Assembly (NCBI RefSeq): GCF_014898055.3
Contig: NW_023601433.1
Location: 45,813,876-45,877,875 of the forward strand
Origin: Talpa occidentalis
Taxonomy: Eukaryota; Chordata; Mammalia; Eulipotyphla; Talpidae
Direction: 5' to 3'
Length of the DNA stretch: 64,000 nt
Position 1 is the first letter of the stretch. Each line of letters begins with the position of its first letter. Made by a program: the position numbers and the translations under genes. Below are positions 11,816 through 23,345 of this stretch, piece by piece. The notes under the pieces were generated by a model that worked only from the letters and a program-made list of their open reading frames with translations, did no database searches and was not told the origin of the DNA.

Positions 11816-12522
11816 ATCCCTCTTCACAATAAAACCACCAAGATTCCATCCAGCAGATCAAAGCTTTTAGAAATAATAGGAGTAGTGGCTTCCCACCTGA
11901 ATTTGCATCAAACACAGCTCTCTCGCAGGGTAACATCTGATGCCAGTTCTTCTACAGGTGGAAAAGGACCTTTTGCACTGTGTAGTCAACAAATACAGGT
12001 TGTCAAATCCAAGGGTCCTAAATATTAGAGGGTGAAAAAGTACAAGAAATGAGTAATGAAAGAATTTTAAGAACTTTGTGAAACCTCTGGAATGCTGTGA
12101 TCCTGGTATCATTTAAACTTCTAAAAAAAATTTAGGACTATGTGTAATTAAAATCCTAATACTAATTCACTCAGAAACTAAAGTCGTTGCAACACATTTC
12201 TTAACACATTATATGATAACTGACAAATAATAACCAAGTAAAAGTGTATTCTTCTAAAACTACTATGGGGTCAAAAATCACAGAAACTCAGAAGATCAAT
12301 GTATTACTTATCAAATAATTCATTTGGTTTAAAAGCCTATTATGCCATCATCATAGTGGAGACAATTTTATGGTTATGCTATGCTCATATTTCAAACAAC
12401 TGTGTTGTAAAGGAGACAAAGAATTACTATTAAATTCATTGGAATTTGTTTTTCTGTATCAGTATATATGAATAAGAATGGTATTGTAGAAAATGTGATG
12501 TAACAGAAGAGAAATAGATGTG
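11816..12522. other. Unique AT-rich stretch
   Basis: No gene or mobile element is recognised. Confidence 0.45.
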
Positions 12523-12730
12523 CTTAGCATTAATTTTTTGATATTGAATATAGAATTTTGAGATTGGTTTCTGACCAGTGTACCTTTATCCAAATTATTC
12601 ATGATATTTTAATACATAAAACTCATACTTAACATTAAATTTTTGATATTGAATATGGAATTTTGAGGTTGGTTTCTGACTAGTATTATCTTCATCCAAA
12701 TTTTTCATATTTTAATACATAAAACCCACC
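12523..12730. repeat. About 105-bp direct tandem duplication
   Basis: Two consecutive copies start with CTTAGCATTAA (12523) and CTTAACATTAA (12628) and share TTTGATATTGAATATRGAAT, TTTTGAGRTTGGTTTCTGAC and TTTTAATACATAAAA. The second copy has small deletions, and identity is high but clearly not perfect. It is an old local tandem duplication in unique DNA. Confidence 0.88.
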
Positions 12731-14835
12731 AAATGGAACAAAAATACCAACTTAAATTAAAAAATAGAAATATCAACTTATATATGCTGTTTCAAATTAA
12801 TTTTTCTGAGGAATTTATCTGAAAAATTGCATGAACATGGGAGATAAGTCATGTTTCATTCAAATAAGATGAAATAGTTTGTAGGACATGATTTTACCTT
12901 TTTTGTTTTATTTTTGTTTTTCAAACAATTGTCCTACTTTACTGATATTTAAGCACAGAAACAGACAACTCTAGACTGCATAAAGATTATTCCTTGAATT
13001 TTGTTACAGGAACTTTATAATTCGCTATTTTTTCTTCTCCTGAAATTGAAGGATACTAACTATTAAGAAAAGGTAAACTTATGAAAGCTGGTAGCTCATA
13101 AATGTCAGTAAAAAGTCTTATATTTTATTTCATAGTAAATAAAATTACTTCATACTGTATCAAAAGTGTTTCCAAATGGAAAGCCAAAATCTACATAAAT
13201 TCTGTTTTGCCAAGAAATTTTCTGCCGTGGTTGTTGATATGGAATATAAATGAAGGCCTCAGATGAAGAGGGAAAGTGCATCTTTACACCCAGCCATCTT
13301 GGCAACAGAAGAAAGTGCTATATTGTTCTTCACACAAACCATCACCATTAGAGCGCAAGATGTTCTTTTCCTTCTAATCCTCATTTGTACCCCTTAGCCA
13401 TTTGTTTAGAATTAAATTAACTGCAATTTGGAAAATGTGGATGAAAGGTAGTGCATTGAGTAGATATCACATGTTTCCTGAATGGTGCCTGGTCGACCTC
13501 TTTCACGGCCATTCATTGTGCTTGAAAGGGTGTAGTGTGTGAATTGTTGGACTGTCACTCTGCAGAGAAATCTGGCAGCCAGTATTACCATGGAAACAGC
13601 AGGAAAAAGACAATTAACAAAATGGCTTTGATTTTTTTCCTATTTCTCTTTCTTCTCTTTAGATTTAGGAAGGATATTCCCCCTTAAAACACATACACAT
13701 TCATATATGTGCACGTATACCCATGATTAAAAAAAAAGTATTTAAAATTCTACCTATAATTGGATTCCTCCGTTGATGTTATTAGTGATTTTTAAAAATC
13801 ATACTTTTAATATGAAATATTTATAAATGGTTCTCTCAACTTGTCCCCCGCCCCTTTCAATTTCTGTTCTTTTCAGACATTGAAAGAATTCTTTGGAAAT
13901 ATCCTTAGGTAAACGACAGTTAATGAGCAGAGTCTGTGATTTTAACCCTGGCACATTCACTGGACTTTTAATTAGTCCCTCTTACCATCACTTCTGTGAC
14001 AGAAACACAATGTAGGCCCAAGAGCTTAAATCAAAGGAGGCTCTTTTTAGATTTGTCAACCTTAGTTTAAGTTAGAACATCAGGAAAAGTGAGTTATATA
14101 TGGCCATTATGGCTAAAATTTGTGACTGAAGGGTTAACAGAGCTAACAAGTAGATGTTTGATGTCACCACTAATGTGAAAAATGCATTGCACCCCAAACT
14201 TTGTCAGACATTGATTTCCTTTGAAAAGGCTATTTATAAATAAAGGGAAGCATTGTACCTAGTAAGCATAATAATTAAAGTAAAATATGAGTGGGAGACC
14301 TATTGAGTCTATGTGTCAAATATCCCATTGAAATGAAACATTATACTTTGCAGATAATCACTGTAAGAACAAGGAGATACTTGGGAGAACAAGAATGAAA
14401 GTTTCCTTTGCATACTGTATTCGAGAATCTGCTCTGATGGAAGGTAATTCTATAGGAGCTCTAAGTCCAACAAAGACATTGAGCTTTCTCTGTCTGAATT
14501 TCATATAGATTTTAATTTTTTTTCTACTAGAATGAGATTAAATACCTTCAATTTTATAAACCATCCATTGACATCTCTAAAATTCTAGTCAAGCCTCCAG
14601 AAAATATTCTTAAAATTTTCAAACCAAGAAAGGATCAACCAACCAGAGCTGAATTATGTATTCTTTTACTTTCTCCAACATTATTTGTTTCTTCCATTTG
14701 ATAATATTTACTTCTAATTGCCAAAAAAAAAGGGTCACTTAGACATATGATTCCAGAAAAAAATATTTTCAGGCAGGAAGTAGTATGCTTTTCCAAATTT
14801 CAGAATTTTTAAATAAAAATCATTCCATAGGGGAA
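12731..14835. other. Repeat-free island, possible conserved non-coding DNA
   Basis: About 2.1 kb without any recognised mobile element, which is the cleanest stretch among otherwise repeat-littered DNA. Two segments (about 13200-13640 and 13880-14270) have balanced, non-repetitive composition with several AT-core homeobox-type TTAATTA-like words. A GCTATTTATAAATA word near 14230 resembles a MEF2 site. No open frame or splice pattern supports an exon. Enhancer function is inference only. Confidence 0.35.
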
Positions 14836-15128
14836 TAAGTCAGAAGGAGAATGACATATACCAGATGGTGTCACTTACATATGGAATATAGAGAAACCAA
14901 AGGAAGGGTCAGATAGAGCCAAACTAACAACAAACTCTAGAAACCTAACTACAGAACTGAGACTCACAGAGCGAGAGGGGAGCAGGAGTGAAAACAAAGT
15001 TGGGAAGGAATGGACTGTGGGTATTTTTTGGGTGGTGGATGTGGTGTGGTAACAACATCTGAAGAGGGAGATCCTATACCTCTAAAACACAAACAACAAT
15101 GTGAACCAATGTTATATAAAAAAAATTA
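14836..15128 (+). mobile_element. Old L1 3' end
   Basis: The sequence begins with GGAATAAGTCAGAAGGAGAA, typical of the L1 ORF2 C-terminus. It continues through a 3' UTR containing GGGTGGTGGATGTGGTGTGG and AGATCCTATACCTCTAAAAC and ends in an A-rich tail. The element is old and 5'-truncated, with no clear target-site duplication. Confidence 0.85.
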
Positions 15129-15361
15129 CTTTCTGCTAAAGTCATTAGGTTATACTTTAATGCGACTGTACAGATAATACTCTTTATGAAGTAGCTCCTT
15201 AGAAAACAGGAATGTGTTTTAGACTTGGATATTGCCATATATTTGAAAGATATTAGTCATTTATATCATGAAAATAAACTAAAGAAAGTATTGACATATA
15301 ACAAGGTGGTTAAAATATATGTGAAATTTTTGAAAATTTTGAGAAAAATATCATGGATTTT
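15129..15361. other. Unique AT-rich stretch
   Basis: Nothing is recognised. A short open frame (15225-15476) runs through this region and the next feature without any domain signal. Confidence 0.4.
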
Positions 15362-15439
15362 GAAAAATGTGTACCCTGTTGAGTTAGATTCAAGGAAAAC
15401 TTACCATTTTTTAAAGGAGGAAATCACATATGGAATAGT
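15362..15439 (+). repeat. Source copy of a locally duplicated 78-bp segment
   Basis: The segment from GAAAAATGTGTACCCTG to ATCACATATGGAATAGT recurs at 16001-16078, 639 bases to the right in the same orientation. By eye about 10 of 78 positions differ. No mobile-element features (tail, termini) are seen at this copy, so it is taken as the donor. Confidence 0.8.
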
Positions 15440-15982
15440 AACTTTCAAATTCTGTCATCTTATGCAGGTCTGTTAGTTCTATTTTGCCTATTGTAAATTT
15501 ATCATTGAGATGGACATAAAGCTCTAGGGAACTATTTATTCATGAGGTGTATGAGAAGATAACTATTTTTAATTCAAAGTGTAGGATTGAAAGTTAAAAA
15601 TTTAAGACCTAAAGTCTTAAAGTGAAATAATGAAGTGGCTACTATTATGACATGGTTCATTCATAGACACTCATATAGCATCAGTCATGTGCCGGAGAGG
15701 TATAAATTGACAAATATAAGTAATGGTAAATAATGAGACTCATGAGATTCACAGAGATATTAGTTTTATCAAAGCATTTATAATCATCTCAGGGACTTAG
15801 TTCTACTTACTGTTCTGCCCCCATGTCTAGACAACTGACTGACATGAGCTGTAAACCTCAAAACATGTTTGCTAGTAAATTAATCTCCCTATGTCACTAA
15901 AACAAATCAAGGGGTTCTAACCCATTTTTCAGTCCACACGGTCTTTTATATGCATAATTTCTTATGCTATATTTAATATATG
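15440..15982. other. Unique AT-rich stretch
   Basis: This separates donor and acceptor of the local duplication. No gene or repeat is recognised. Confidence 0.4.
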
Positions 15983-16096
15983 AACCTAATAAATTAGGTT
16001 GAAAAATGTGTATCATGTTAAATTGGAGTCAAAGAAAACTTACCATTTTTAACAGGAGGAAATCACATATGGAATAATAACCTAATTAATTAGGTT
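15983..16096 (+). repeat. 78-bp templated insertion within a 30-bp palindrome
   Basis: The 78-bp copy (16001-16078) is bracketed by near-identical 18-bp direct repeats: AACCTAATAAATTAGGTT (15983-16000) and AACCTAATTAATTAGGTT (16079-16096). The latter is a perfect palindrome. Including the outer TATATG and CATATA flanks, the inferred empty site is a 30-bp perfect palindrome. The insert has no poly(A), so ordinary L1-type retrotransposition is unlikely. Confidence 0.78.
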
Positions 16097-16479
16097 CATA
16101 TAAGGCTACTAGGTTATGAATTTTCACATCTCTGGAACTAATCTAACATATATTTAAAAATTTTTATCCATTATATTTTCTCAAGCTCTTCATATTTATA
16201 TATATACACATAAATATATGACACAACACTAAGTTATAACTAGTAAACCTAGTTATAGACAGAAAAATAACTAAAGTATGCTAACATCATTTACTCTTGT
16301 ATTTTCCATTTTAAAGGTAACCTTATGTTTGTACCACATACTATTTGACCTCAAATACAAGAAAAAAGATACCTTAAGAAGAAAAGGAAATGTAGAAGAG
16401 ACGCAAAGGAAACAGAAGAAGAATGGAGAAAATGAAAGAAAGAAATGAAATCAGAGCAAGACAGAGAAATAAAATATAT
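16097..16479. other. Unique AT-rich stretch
   Basis: Nothing is recognised. A purine-rich run (about 16350-16470) precedes the next SINE. Confidence 0.4.
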
Positions 16480-16655
16480 GGGTATTCCCTGGTGGTTCAG
16501 GGGTTAAAGACAGTGCTATCAAGCTATCACCAGTCACTGCAGCACGAGCTTGATTCCCAGCCTGGGAGCTACCCACATGGCGCTACCTCTCCTGTCTTGC
16601 CTGCTGCTCCCCTCAGCAGTGTACTTCGGTCCATCTGCCTGTTCTACTGTTCTGC
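16480..16655 (+). mobile_element. tRNA-derived SINE, 3'-truncated (old)
   Basis: Head GGGTATTCCCTGGTGGTTCA, the CATGGCGC segment, CTGCTCCCCTCAGCAGTG and CTGCCTGTTCT are present. The last third of the element with the AATAAA/TCTTT tail is absent. It is a diverged copy with no target-site duplication recognised. Confidence 0.88.
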
Positions 16656-17048
16656 TGGGATTATCATACCTAGGATATTCTTGAAAGTGATCTATATATT
16701 TTTACTGTTGCTACACTGGAAAATATATTGGGTTCTAACATAAATATGCAGTTTTTCCTCCTATTTATTGTTTCTTTCATATTTATATATCAATGTGTGT
16801 AAGTGTATGTGTATGGAAATACATGGTTTATTTTGACTATTTGGAAAAATAGTGAGAAGATTAAAAATATGTAAAGTCACTCATAGGATCTTCATAAAAT
16901 CACATAACCAATTTGCTCTTCATTTTTTCATTAATTTTCTGTGACTAATATTTCGATAATGAAAGAAAATTTGGTACACACTCGAGATGTGTATATTCTA
17001 ATAAATTAGATCATTAGTCACACATGACTCTAGAAATTAATTGAAATT
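16656..17048. other. Unique AT-rich stretch
   Basis: No gene or repeat is recognised. Confidence 0.4.
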
Positions 17049-17065
17049 AAAAAAATCAGTTCCTC

Positions 17066-17696
17066 TCTCCTGCACTGCTGGTGGGAGTGCAAACTGGTCC
17101 AACCACTATGGAAAGCTGTGTGGAAATTCCTCAACCTGCTAAAGATGGATTTTCCATATGATCCAGCAATTCCACTCCTAGGTATTTACCCAAAGGACAC
17201 AGAAACATTAATTCAAAAGGGCACCTGCACCCTATGTTTATAGCAGCACTATTTATAATAGCTAAGCTATGGAAACCACCCATATGCCCCAAAATAGATG
17301 ACCGAATCAAGAAGATGTGGTACATATACACAATGGAATATTACTCAGCAATCAAAAAGAAAAACTCATGCAATTTGCAGCAACATGGATGGAACTGGAA
17401 GGGATCATGCTCAGTGAAATAAGCCAGAGAGAAAAAGAAATATACTGGATGGTCTCACTCATAGCAAGAATTTAGAAAACCTAAATAAGGGACCAGGAAA
17501 AAGACTAATTATAATAAAGTAAAAATCAAAATCAACAGCAACTATAAGCCAGAGACACACTATGGGGTGGGGGGATGGGTAGGAGGGATTACAGTCAAAA
17601 GAAGGGTACTGGGAATTGTATGGGGACTATAACCAAGATGAAAAGGCATACATTGTGCAAAAATTAAAAATGATGTAAAAATATATAAAAGAAAAA
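17066..17696 (+). mobile_element. 5'-truncated L1 (lineage B 3' end)
   Basis: It starts inside ORF2 at TCTCCTGCACTGCTGGTGGG and runs through the ORF2 end, a G-rich 3' UTR and a long 3' end with ATAACCAAGATG and GCATACATTGTGC words, then an A-rich tail. A target-site duplication AAAATCAGTTCCTC flanks it (ending at 17065 and 17714). The ORF2 fragment is interrupted by frameshifts. The longer 3' end distinguishes it from the copies at 2843, 21071, 55369 and 62036. Confidence 0.94.
17145..17475 (+). pseudogene. L1 ORF2 C-terminal remnant, frameshifted
   Basis: Translated pieces [19 protein letters not shown] and EYYSAIKK match the ORF2p C-terminus. One surviving frame runs 17234-17422 and then shifts relative to the family frame. 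It has no catalytic domains and no expression signal. Confidence 0.88.
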
Positions 17697-17714
17697 GAAA
17701 AAAATCAGTTCCTC

Positions 17715-18105
17715 AATCACACTGGCTACATTATTAATTGTTCAGTTGCTGCATGTGACTGGTGACTGCCGTGTTGAGTAACGCAGAGGATGGAATTTTT
17801 CCATCATCAGAGAAAGTTTTTGTGGGCATTGTAGCTCTAGGACCACTCCCTACAATGGTGTCTTGTTACTTGAAAGTGTACCAAGTGACTTTTCTTATGA
17901 TATTAAATATACCTATTATTAAATAAGGAGTTAATATTTTTATTAATTGAGGCAACATTGGTTTATAGCATGATATATGATTCAGAGGTGGAGGATCAAA
18001 CCTTGGCAGATGTATGTTAACACACTGTGCCCAACACTGAGGCATATATAGTCCTCTCCAAAGGTCTACACTCTCTACACTTGAAACTCCACCCTTTGCC
18101 TGACC
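17715..18105. other. Unique or highly diverged stretch
   Basis: No gene is recognised. The right part may be the edge of the old L1 that follows. Confidence 0.4.
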
Positions 18106-18109
18106 CTAT

Positions 18110-20800
18110 GGTAGCTTCAACACAGACTTCTAGGATTTGTTATTGGTTTGGCTATGATTTGTTTGTTTGTCCCATAAATTCTAGAAGATTATGTCCTCAT
18201 GTCATTTCTCTCAAGTTATTTTTAAATTTCTTCTTTGATTTCGTCTTAACCCAATGGTCATTATGGACTATATTGTTCAGTCTCCATATATTAGAGGTTT
18301 ATCCTGCTTACTTTTTATGATTGACTTCAAATTTGATACCATTGTGGTCAGAGAAGATGCTTGGTATAATTTCAGCCTTCATGAATGTATTGTATATTTT
18401 TAATATCCCCACATGTGATCAATCCTGGAGACTGTCTCATGTATACTTGAAAAGAATGTATATTCATCTTTTTTTGGGTGCAATGTCTTCTATATATCTG
18501 CTTTAAATTTATTGTGTCCCTATTTATTTTCTGTCTCATGGATCTGCCTATTGGTGAAGGCACAGTATTGAATACTCAACCACCTATGTGTTTTTCCCAT
18601 TGCTTTTTTTCAGATTGGGTAGTAACTACCTTATACATTTTGATGCGCCTTTATTTTTTGTGTAATATTGATGTCTTCCTGAAATATTATTTCCTTAATT
18701 ATCATATAGTGTTAATTCCTGTCTCTTGTTAAATTTTTAGCTGGTTATCTTTTTATCTGATATAAGTATGGTTGACACTGCCTTCCTTTGGACCCATATG
18801 TTTGTAAAATTGTTTTACAGCCCTTTATCCTGAGCCTTTATCTATCTTTGGAGCTCAGGTGTGTCTCCTGGAAATAGCAGAAAGTTGGATTCTGTTTTCT
18901 GATCTAACCAGCCACTCTGTGTCTTTTAATTGGTGAGTCCTTTTATAGTGATTATAGATATATGAAATTTGCTACTATCATTTTGTCCTTAATATTTTGG
19001 TTCTATCTATTTATTTTTTCAGTTCTTTGTGGATATTCTTCTCTTTAGTGTAGATGTAAGTGTTCCTTTCAACATTTCTTGAAGGTGTGGTCTAGTGTTT
19101 GCAAACTTTCATCTTCTGTTTGTCTGAGAAGGCCTTTATTTCCCCCTCATATCTGAAAGAGAGCATTGGATATTAGAGTATTATTGCCTGGCCATTTTTA
19201 TCTTTAATTATTTTAATCAGATCACTCCATTCTCTCCTTGCCTATAGTATTTCTTCAGAGAAGTCAGATGTAAACCTGATTTGGGTTCCTTTATATGTTA
19301 TCTGCTTCTTCTCTCTAGTCAGCATCAATATTCTTTCTCTTGATTTCTTGGAAGTTTCACTACTGTGTGTCTTAGTGTAACTATCATTTGCATCTAAATA
19401 TCCTAGTGTTCTATTAGTTTGATGGACTTGTGCATTTAGCTCCTTCTCCAGATTTGGAATGTTCCTGCTACTATTTTTTTTTTTAAATAATATCTCTGTT
19501 CCCTTTTCCTATTCACTGTCTGACATACTCATTTTTCTTATATAATCTTTCCTCATGAAGTTAGGTAATTATCACAGTTTTTCCTTCATTTTCTTCTTCT
19601 TATCTCTCTTCTTCCACCTGGATTATTTGTGCATTGTTATCTTTGAGGTCACTAATTTGGTCTTCAGTATAGTCTATTCTACTTCCATTGCTGTCCCCAG
19701 ACTTTTTTTTAATTTCCTCTATTGATCTTTTTAGATCCTGGTATTTTCATAGCAAAATTTTTAATTTTGATCTTCTGCTTGTTCAATTTATTTCTCAGGA
19801 CAGGTATTTGTTTTTCTGAATTTTCTTGTATGTCTTTGATCTATTTTTTCTGTTTTCTTCCATCTCTTAGAATTTCTGTGTCAAGAACTCTGTTTTTTTG
19901 AACTCTGTGTCTGATAGGAAAGAGAGATCTTCCATTTCCTTGTTGTTGAGTTCTCTGTAGCATAGTATTCCCCTTAATTCTCAGGTTGCCTTTTGTTGAA
20001 TTTTTTTTCTTCTCCCCGCTATTTGTTTTGGGATATTATGGGTGTAGAACTTCCACTCTTTTCCAGTAGATGGTGCTGTATATTAGGGAGAATTAATGTG
20101 TACCTGACTGTCTTAGTTGTGTAGGTAGGAGCTTGTTACCTCCTGAGTGTGTTATGTTCTGCCTGGCTTCTGCCTGTACCAACCATACATCCTTGTCTCT
20201 GAGCCTTAGATCGGTTTCCCTGCAGTTGTCAGGGTGGGGCATCAACACAAAACAGATGTGTTCCAACCTCCCTTCACTTTACCTACTCAGTCCCTCTATC
20301 TGCCCATCCATAGGAAAATGGATGCTGGGACCATGACTTTTTGAGTTTTGTTTTCATCACTGAGCACTCCAGCATTTCCATGCAGCCCTGACACATTCCA
20401 ACTGAGCTTCTTTTATGTTGGTTTGACCCCCTATCTGTCCACTCCCAGGTGATGTGGGTACTGGAAAAGTCTTTCTGGTTTTTGTCTTCCTTACTGGAAA
20501 GTGTGAAAGTGTCTGCCTGTGTCACCACCCCATGCTCGCATGGCTAGATCTGCAATAACCAGTCTTTCCTGCTGAGGTTTGAACCATCATTTTTGACTCA
20601 GTGGCAGTGGTTGCTCCCTTTTCTCGCACTCACAGTTTTCCTCTCCAATTAAACTTCCTCCATATTTCTTCTCTCTCTCAATTGGCATTTATCCTGGTGA
20701 TTGTGATGTACCAGTTTGCACCACATTATGGGATCCTGAGTTCAGTCTGGACTTCTCAGTTTGCTCTCCTAGGAACAAAACATCTTCTTTTCTAAAAATC
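18110..20800 (-). mobile_element. Old L1 5' half (ORF2 endonuclease region to 5' UTR-like), antisense
   Basis: On the minus strand this reads from an old L1 5' region into ORF2. Recognisable complement words are CATTGTGGTCAGAGAAGATG, ATCTGATATAAGTATGG, CCACTCTGTGTCTTTTAATT and TGTCTGAGAAGGCCTTTATT. The right part contains CCAGTAGATGGTGCTGTAT, which recurs in the old L1 at 22384-23345. Many indels and no long frame remain. It could be an L1M or a HAL1-type element. Confidence 0.8.
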
Positions 20801-20817
20801 TAGCATTCTCCATACAG

Positions 20818-20818
<1 letters not shown>

Positions 20819-20865
<47 letters not shown>

Positions 20866-20868
20866 ACG
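20819..20868. repeat. (CA)n microsatellite
   Basis: A run of about 20 uninterrupted CA units (20821-20860) with short CA-like flanks. It is likely to be length-polymorphic. Confidence 0.97.
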
Positions 20869-21070
20869 TAAAATCACACCATATTTTTTTGTACTCAGAA
20901 TGTTCTTGAAAATGCCATGATTTATTATGTCCTTGTCAACTTTGTCAAATTCAACAAGGTTAACTCCATTCTCTAAAGTATAGTAGCTTAATCTAGATAG
21001 TAACAATCTCCCTCTCAGAGCACTTTGAATTCCAAGAGTTGGCTTTTAAATATGGGGCCTCCATTTTCTT

Positions 21071-22365
21071 TTTTTTTTTTTTTTGGTGTTCCCAAAAGTG
21101 TCAGATAGGTTTTATTTTTTTTTTTTTTTTATAAATTTTATTGTTATATTCCCCATACAATTGCAGCCCCCCATTCTGACCCCAATCCCTCCCCTCCCGC
21201 CCCCGCCCCGCTAAAAGTGTCTCTGGTTCATAGTTTTTTGTTGATTTTGATTTTCACTTTCTTATAGTTTTTCATTTTCCTGGTCCATTATTTAAGTTTT
21301 CTAGATTCCTGCTATGAGTGAGACCATCCGGTATTTTTCTTTTTCTTTTTGGCTTATTTCGCTGAGCATGATCCCTTCCAGCGTCATCCATGTTGCAGCA
21401 AATTGCATGTGTTTATCTTTTTTGAATGCTGAGTAATATTCCATGGTATATATGTACCACATCTTCTTGATCCAGTCATCTATTTTTGGGCATTTGGGTT
21501 GTTTCCAAAGCTTAGCTATTGTAAACAGTGCTGCTATAAACATAGGGGTGCAGGTGTTCTTTGGAATTGATGTTTCTGTGTCCTTTGGGTAAATACCTAG
21601 GAGTGGAATTGCTGGGTCATATGGAAGCTCTATGTTTAGTAGGTCCAGAAATCTCCACACAGCTTTCCACAGTGGTTGGACCAGTTTGCACTCCCACCAA
21701 CAGTGCAGAAGAGTTCCTTTTTCTCCACACCCTCGCCAACATTTGTTGTTGCTAGTTTTTTTAATATGTGCCATTCTCACTGGTGTAAGATGGTATCTCA
21801 TGGTAGTTTTGATTTGCATTTCCCTGATGACAAGTGATGTTGAACATTTTTTCATATGCCTGTTGGCCATTTGCATTTCCTCTTCAGAGAAGTTTCTTTT
21901 AAGCTCTTCTGCCCATTTTTTGACTGGATTATTTTCTTTGTTGTTGTTGAGTCTCATCAGCTCTTTGCAGATTTTTGTGATCAGTCCTTTATCATTAGTG
22001 TTGGGTGCAAAAATGTTCTCCCAGTTGGTGGGGTTTCTCTTTGTTTTTGTTATTGTCTCTTTTGCTGTGCAAAAGCTCTTTAATTTGATATAGTCCCAGC
22101 TGTTTATCTTTGCCTTCACTATCACTGCTTTGGGTGATGTGTCTGTAAAGATGTCTTTGATGTGCAAATCACGTAGTGTTTCGCCTATATTTCCTTCTAT
22201 ATATTTTATGGTTTCAGGTCTTATGTCTAGTTCTTTAATCCATTTTGAGTTGATTTTTGTGTATGGTGTGAGGTGGTGGTCAAGCTTCATTCTTTTGCAT
22301 GTAGCGACCCAGTTTTCCCAGCACCATTTATTGAACAAACTTTCTTTGCTCCAATGCATAGTCTT
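21071..22365 (-). mobile_element. Young 5'-truncated L1 with probable 3' transduction, antisense (lineage A)
   Basis: The minus strand carries about 1 kb of open ORF2, a G-rich 3' UTR and the lineage-A 3' end, then a first A16 tract (21115-21130), about 30 bases of non-L1 sequence (21085-21114), and a second A14 tract (21071-21084). An 18-bp perfect target-site duplication, TGGGGCCTCCATTTTCTT, flanks it (21053-21070 and 22366-22383). It interrupts an old antisense L1 region, so it is younger than its host sequence. Confidence 0.95.
21301..22365 (-). pseudogene. L1 ORF2 C-terminal fragment, uninterrupted frame
   Basis: The longest open frame in the window: about 355 codons of L1 ORF2p C-terminus without stop or frameshift. 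They include [40 protein letters not shown], the cysteine-rich [18 protein letters not shown] and the terminal [13 protein letters not shown]. Upstream ATG extension into pre-existing DNA adds about a dozen unrelated codons. The endonuclease and reverse-transcriptase core are missing, so it is not autonomous, but the intact frame shows the lineage was recently active. Confidence 0.94.
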
Positions 22366-22383
22366 TGGGGCCTCCATTTTCTT

Positions 22384-23345
22384 AAGGGAGTTTTGTGCCA
22401 CTGACAGTTGCAGTGTTCATGGCAATTTTGAACACTGTATCTCGTAGGAAGTAAAGATCTCCCATGTCTCTGTGATGGGTTTCTGGAGATTTGTTCTCTC
22501 TCTGAAGACTCAATGTGCCATTTATTGTGTTTTTCCATCTCCCCATTATCGATTTCTGTCTTTTTTTCAGGTTCAATTATGTGTTCGAGGCTTAAGAGTG
22601 CAGGCTTCCACTTTTCCAGTAGATGGTGCTGTATGTCAGGGAGAACTAATCTATAGCTTACTCTTCTTGGGATAGAAGGGCCTGGAGGGTCATCACCAGT
22701 AAACAGCGTGGGGGCAGGGGAGAGGTCAAGCCTGTGGCACCCCTGATAACCTGCCTTTCTGGATTTCCCACCCTTAACTCTGCAGTCTTCCAGCAGAGCT
22801 AACCATGCAACTTTACCACTATGCTTTCAGGTGTCTGAAATTTCAGTTTCACTACAATTGGCTCAAGCCCTGATGGATGTAGGGAGGGAATCATGCTTTT
22901 CTGTGCTTTGTCTTCTTTAAAGGGGGCCCTATCCCCCTGGCTCACCCTAGAACTTTTGCATATATCTCCCCATGGTAAGGTCCATACTAAGCTCCTCTGC
23001 TCTCCCCAGTACATGGGAGTAGGGTATGAACCACGATTTTCTGCCCCAGCTGGTCTGCCTCTTACCACCCACCTTTGTTGTCTAGATTTGAATTTTCTCA
23101 GCCTCTCTGTCACACATGGCTCATATTAGTGTCTGATGTTCAGGAGGTACTCTGGTTTCACCCCATATCATTGGGGTGAACACGGAGTTCTGTGACCACC
23201 TGGACCACCCCAGGTTCATTCTCCCACATGTGAAGCAAGGGGCGTCCTCTGATGCCACCTTCCTTCTTTCTGTTTCTCCTTCTTTTCTCCTTCTCTTTAA
23301 TGGGAAATCATGATCCTGCTTCCAATGTGCAAATGTTAAAAAGAC
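22384..23345 (-). mobile_element. Old L1 5' region, antisense
   Basis: This is the right-hand flank of the young L1. It shares CTTTTCCAGTAGATGGTGCT and neighbouring words with the old L1 at about 20060-20085 but then diverges, so it is a related but separate 5' region. GC content is higher than in the surroundings, as expected for an L1 5' UTR. No functional ORF1 remains. Confidence 0.6.

Noticed and set aside
20133..20528. Overlapping frames near 20.1-20.5 kb as exons
   Set aside because: They fall in the 5' UTR-like part of an old antisense L1. No conserved protein is recognised.
21301..22401. A 366-codon open frame as a host protein gene
   Set aside because: All but the first dozen codons are L1 ORF2 C-terminus bounded exactly by the target-site duplication. 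It is a truncated retrotransposon copy.
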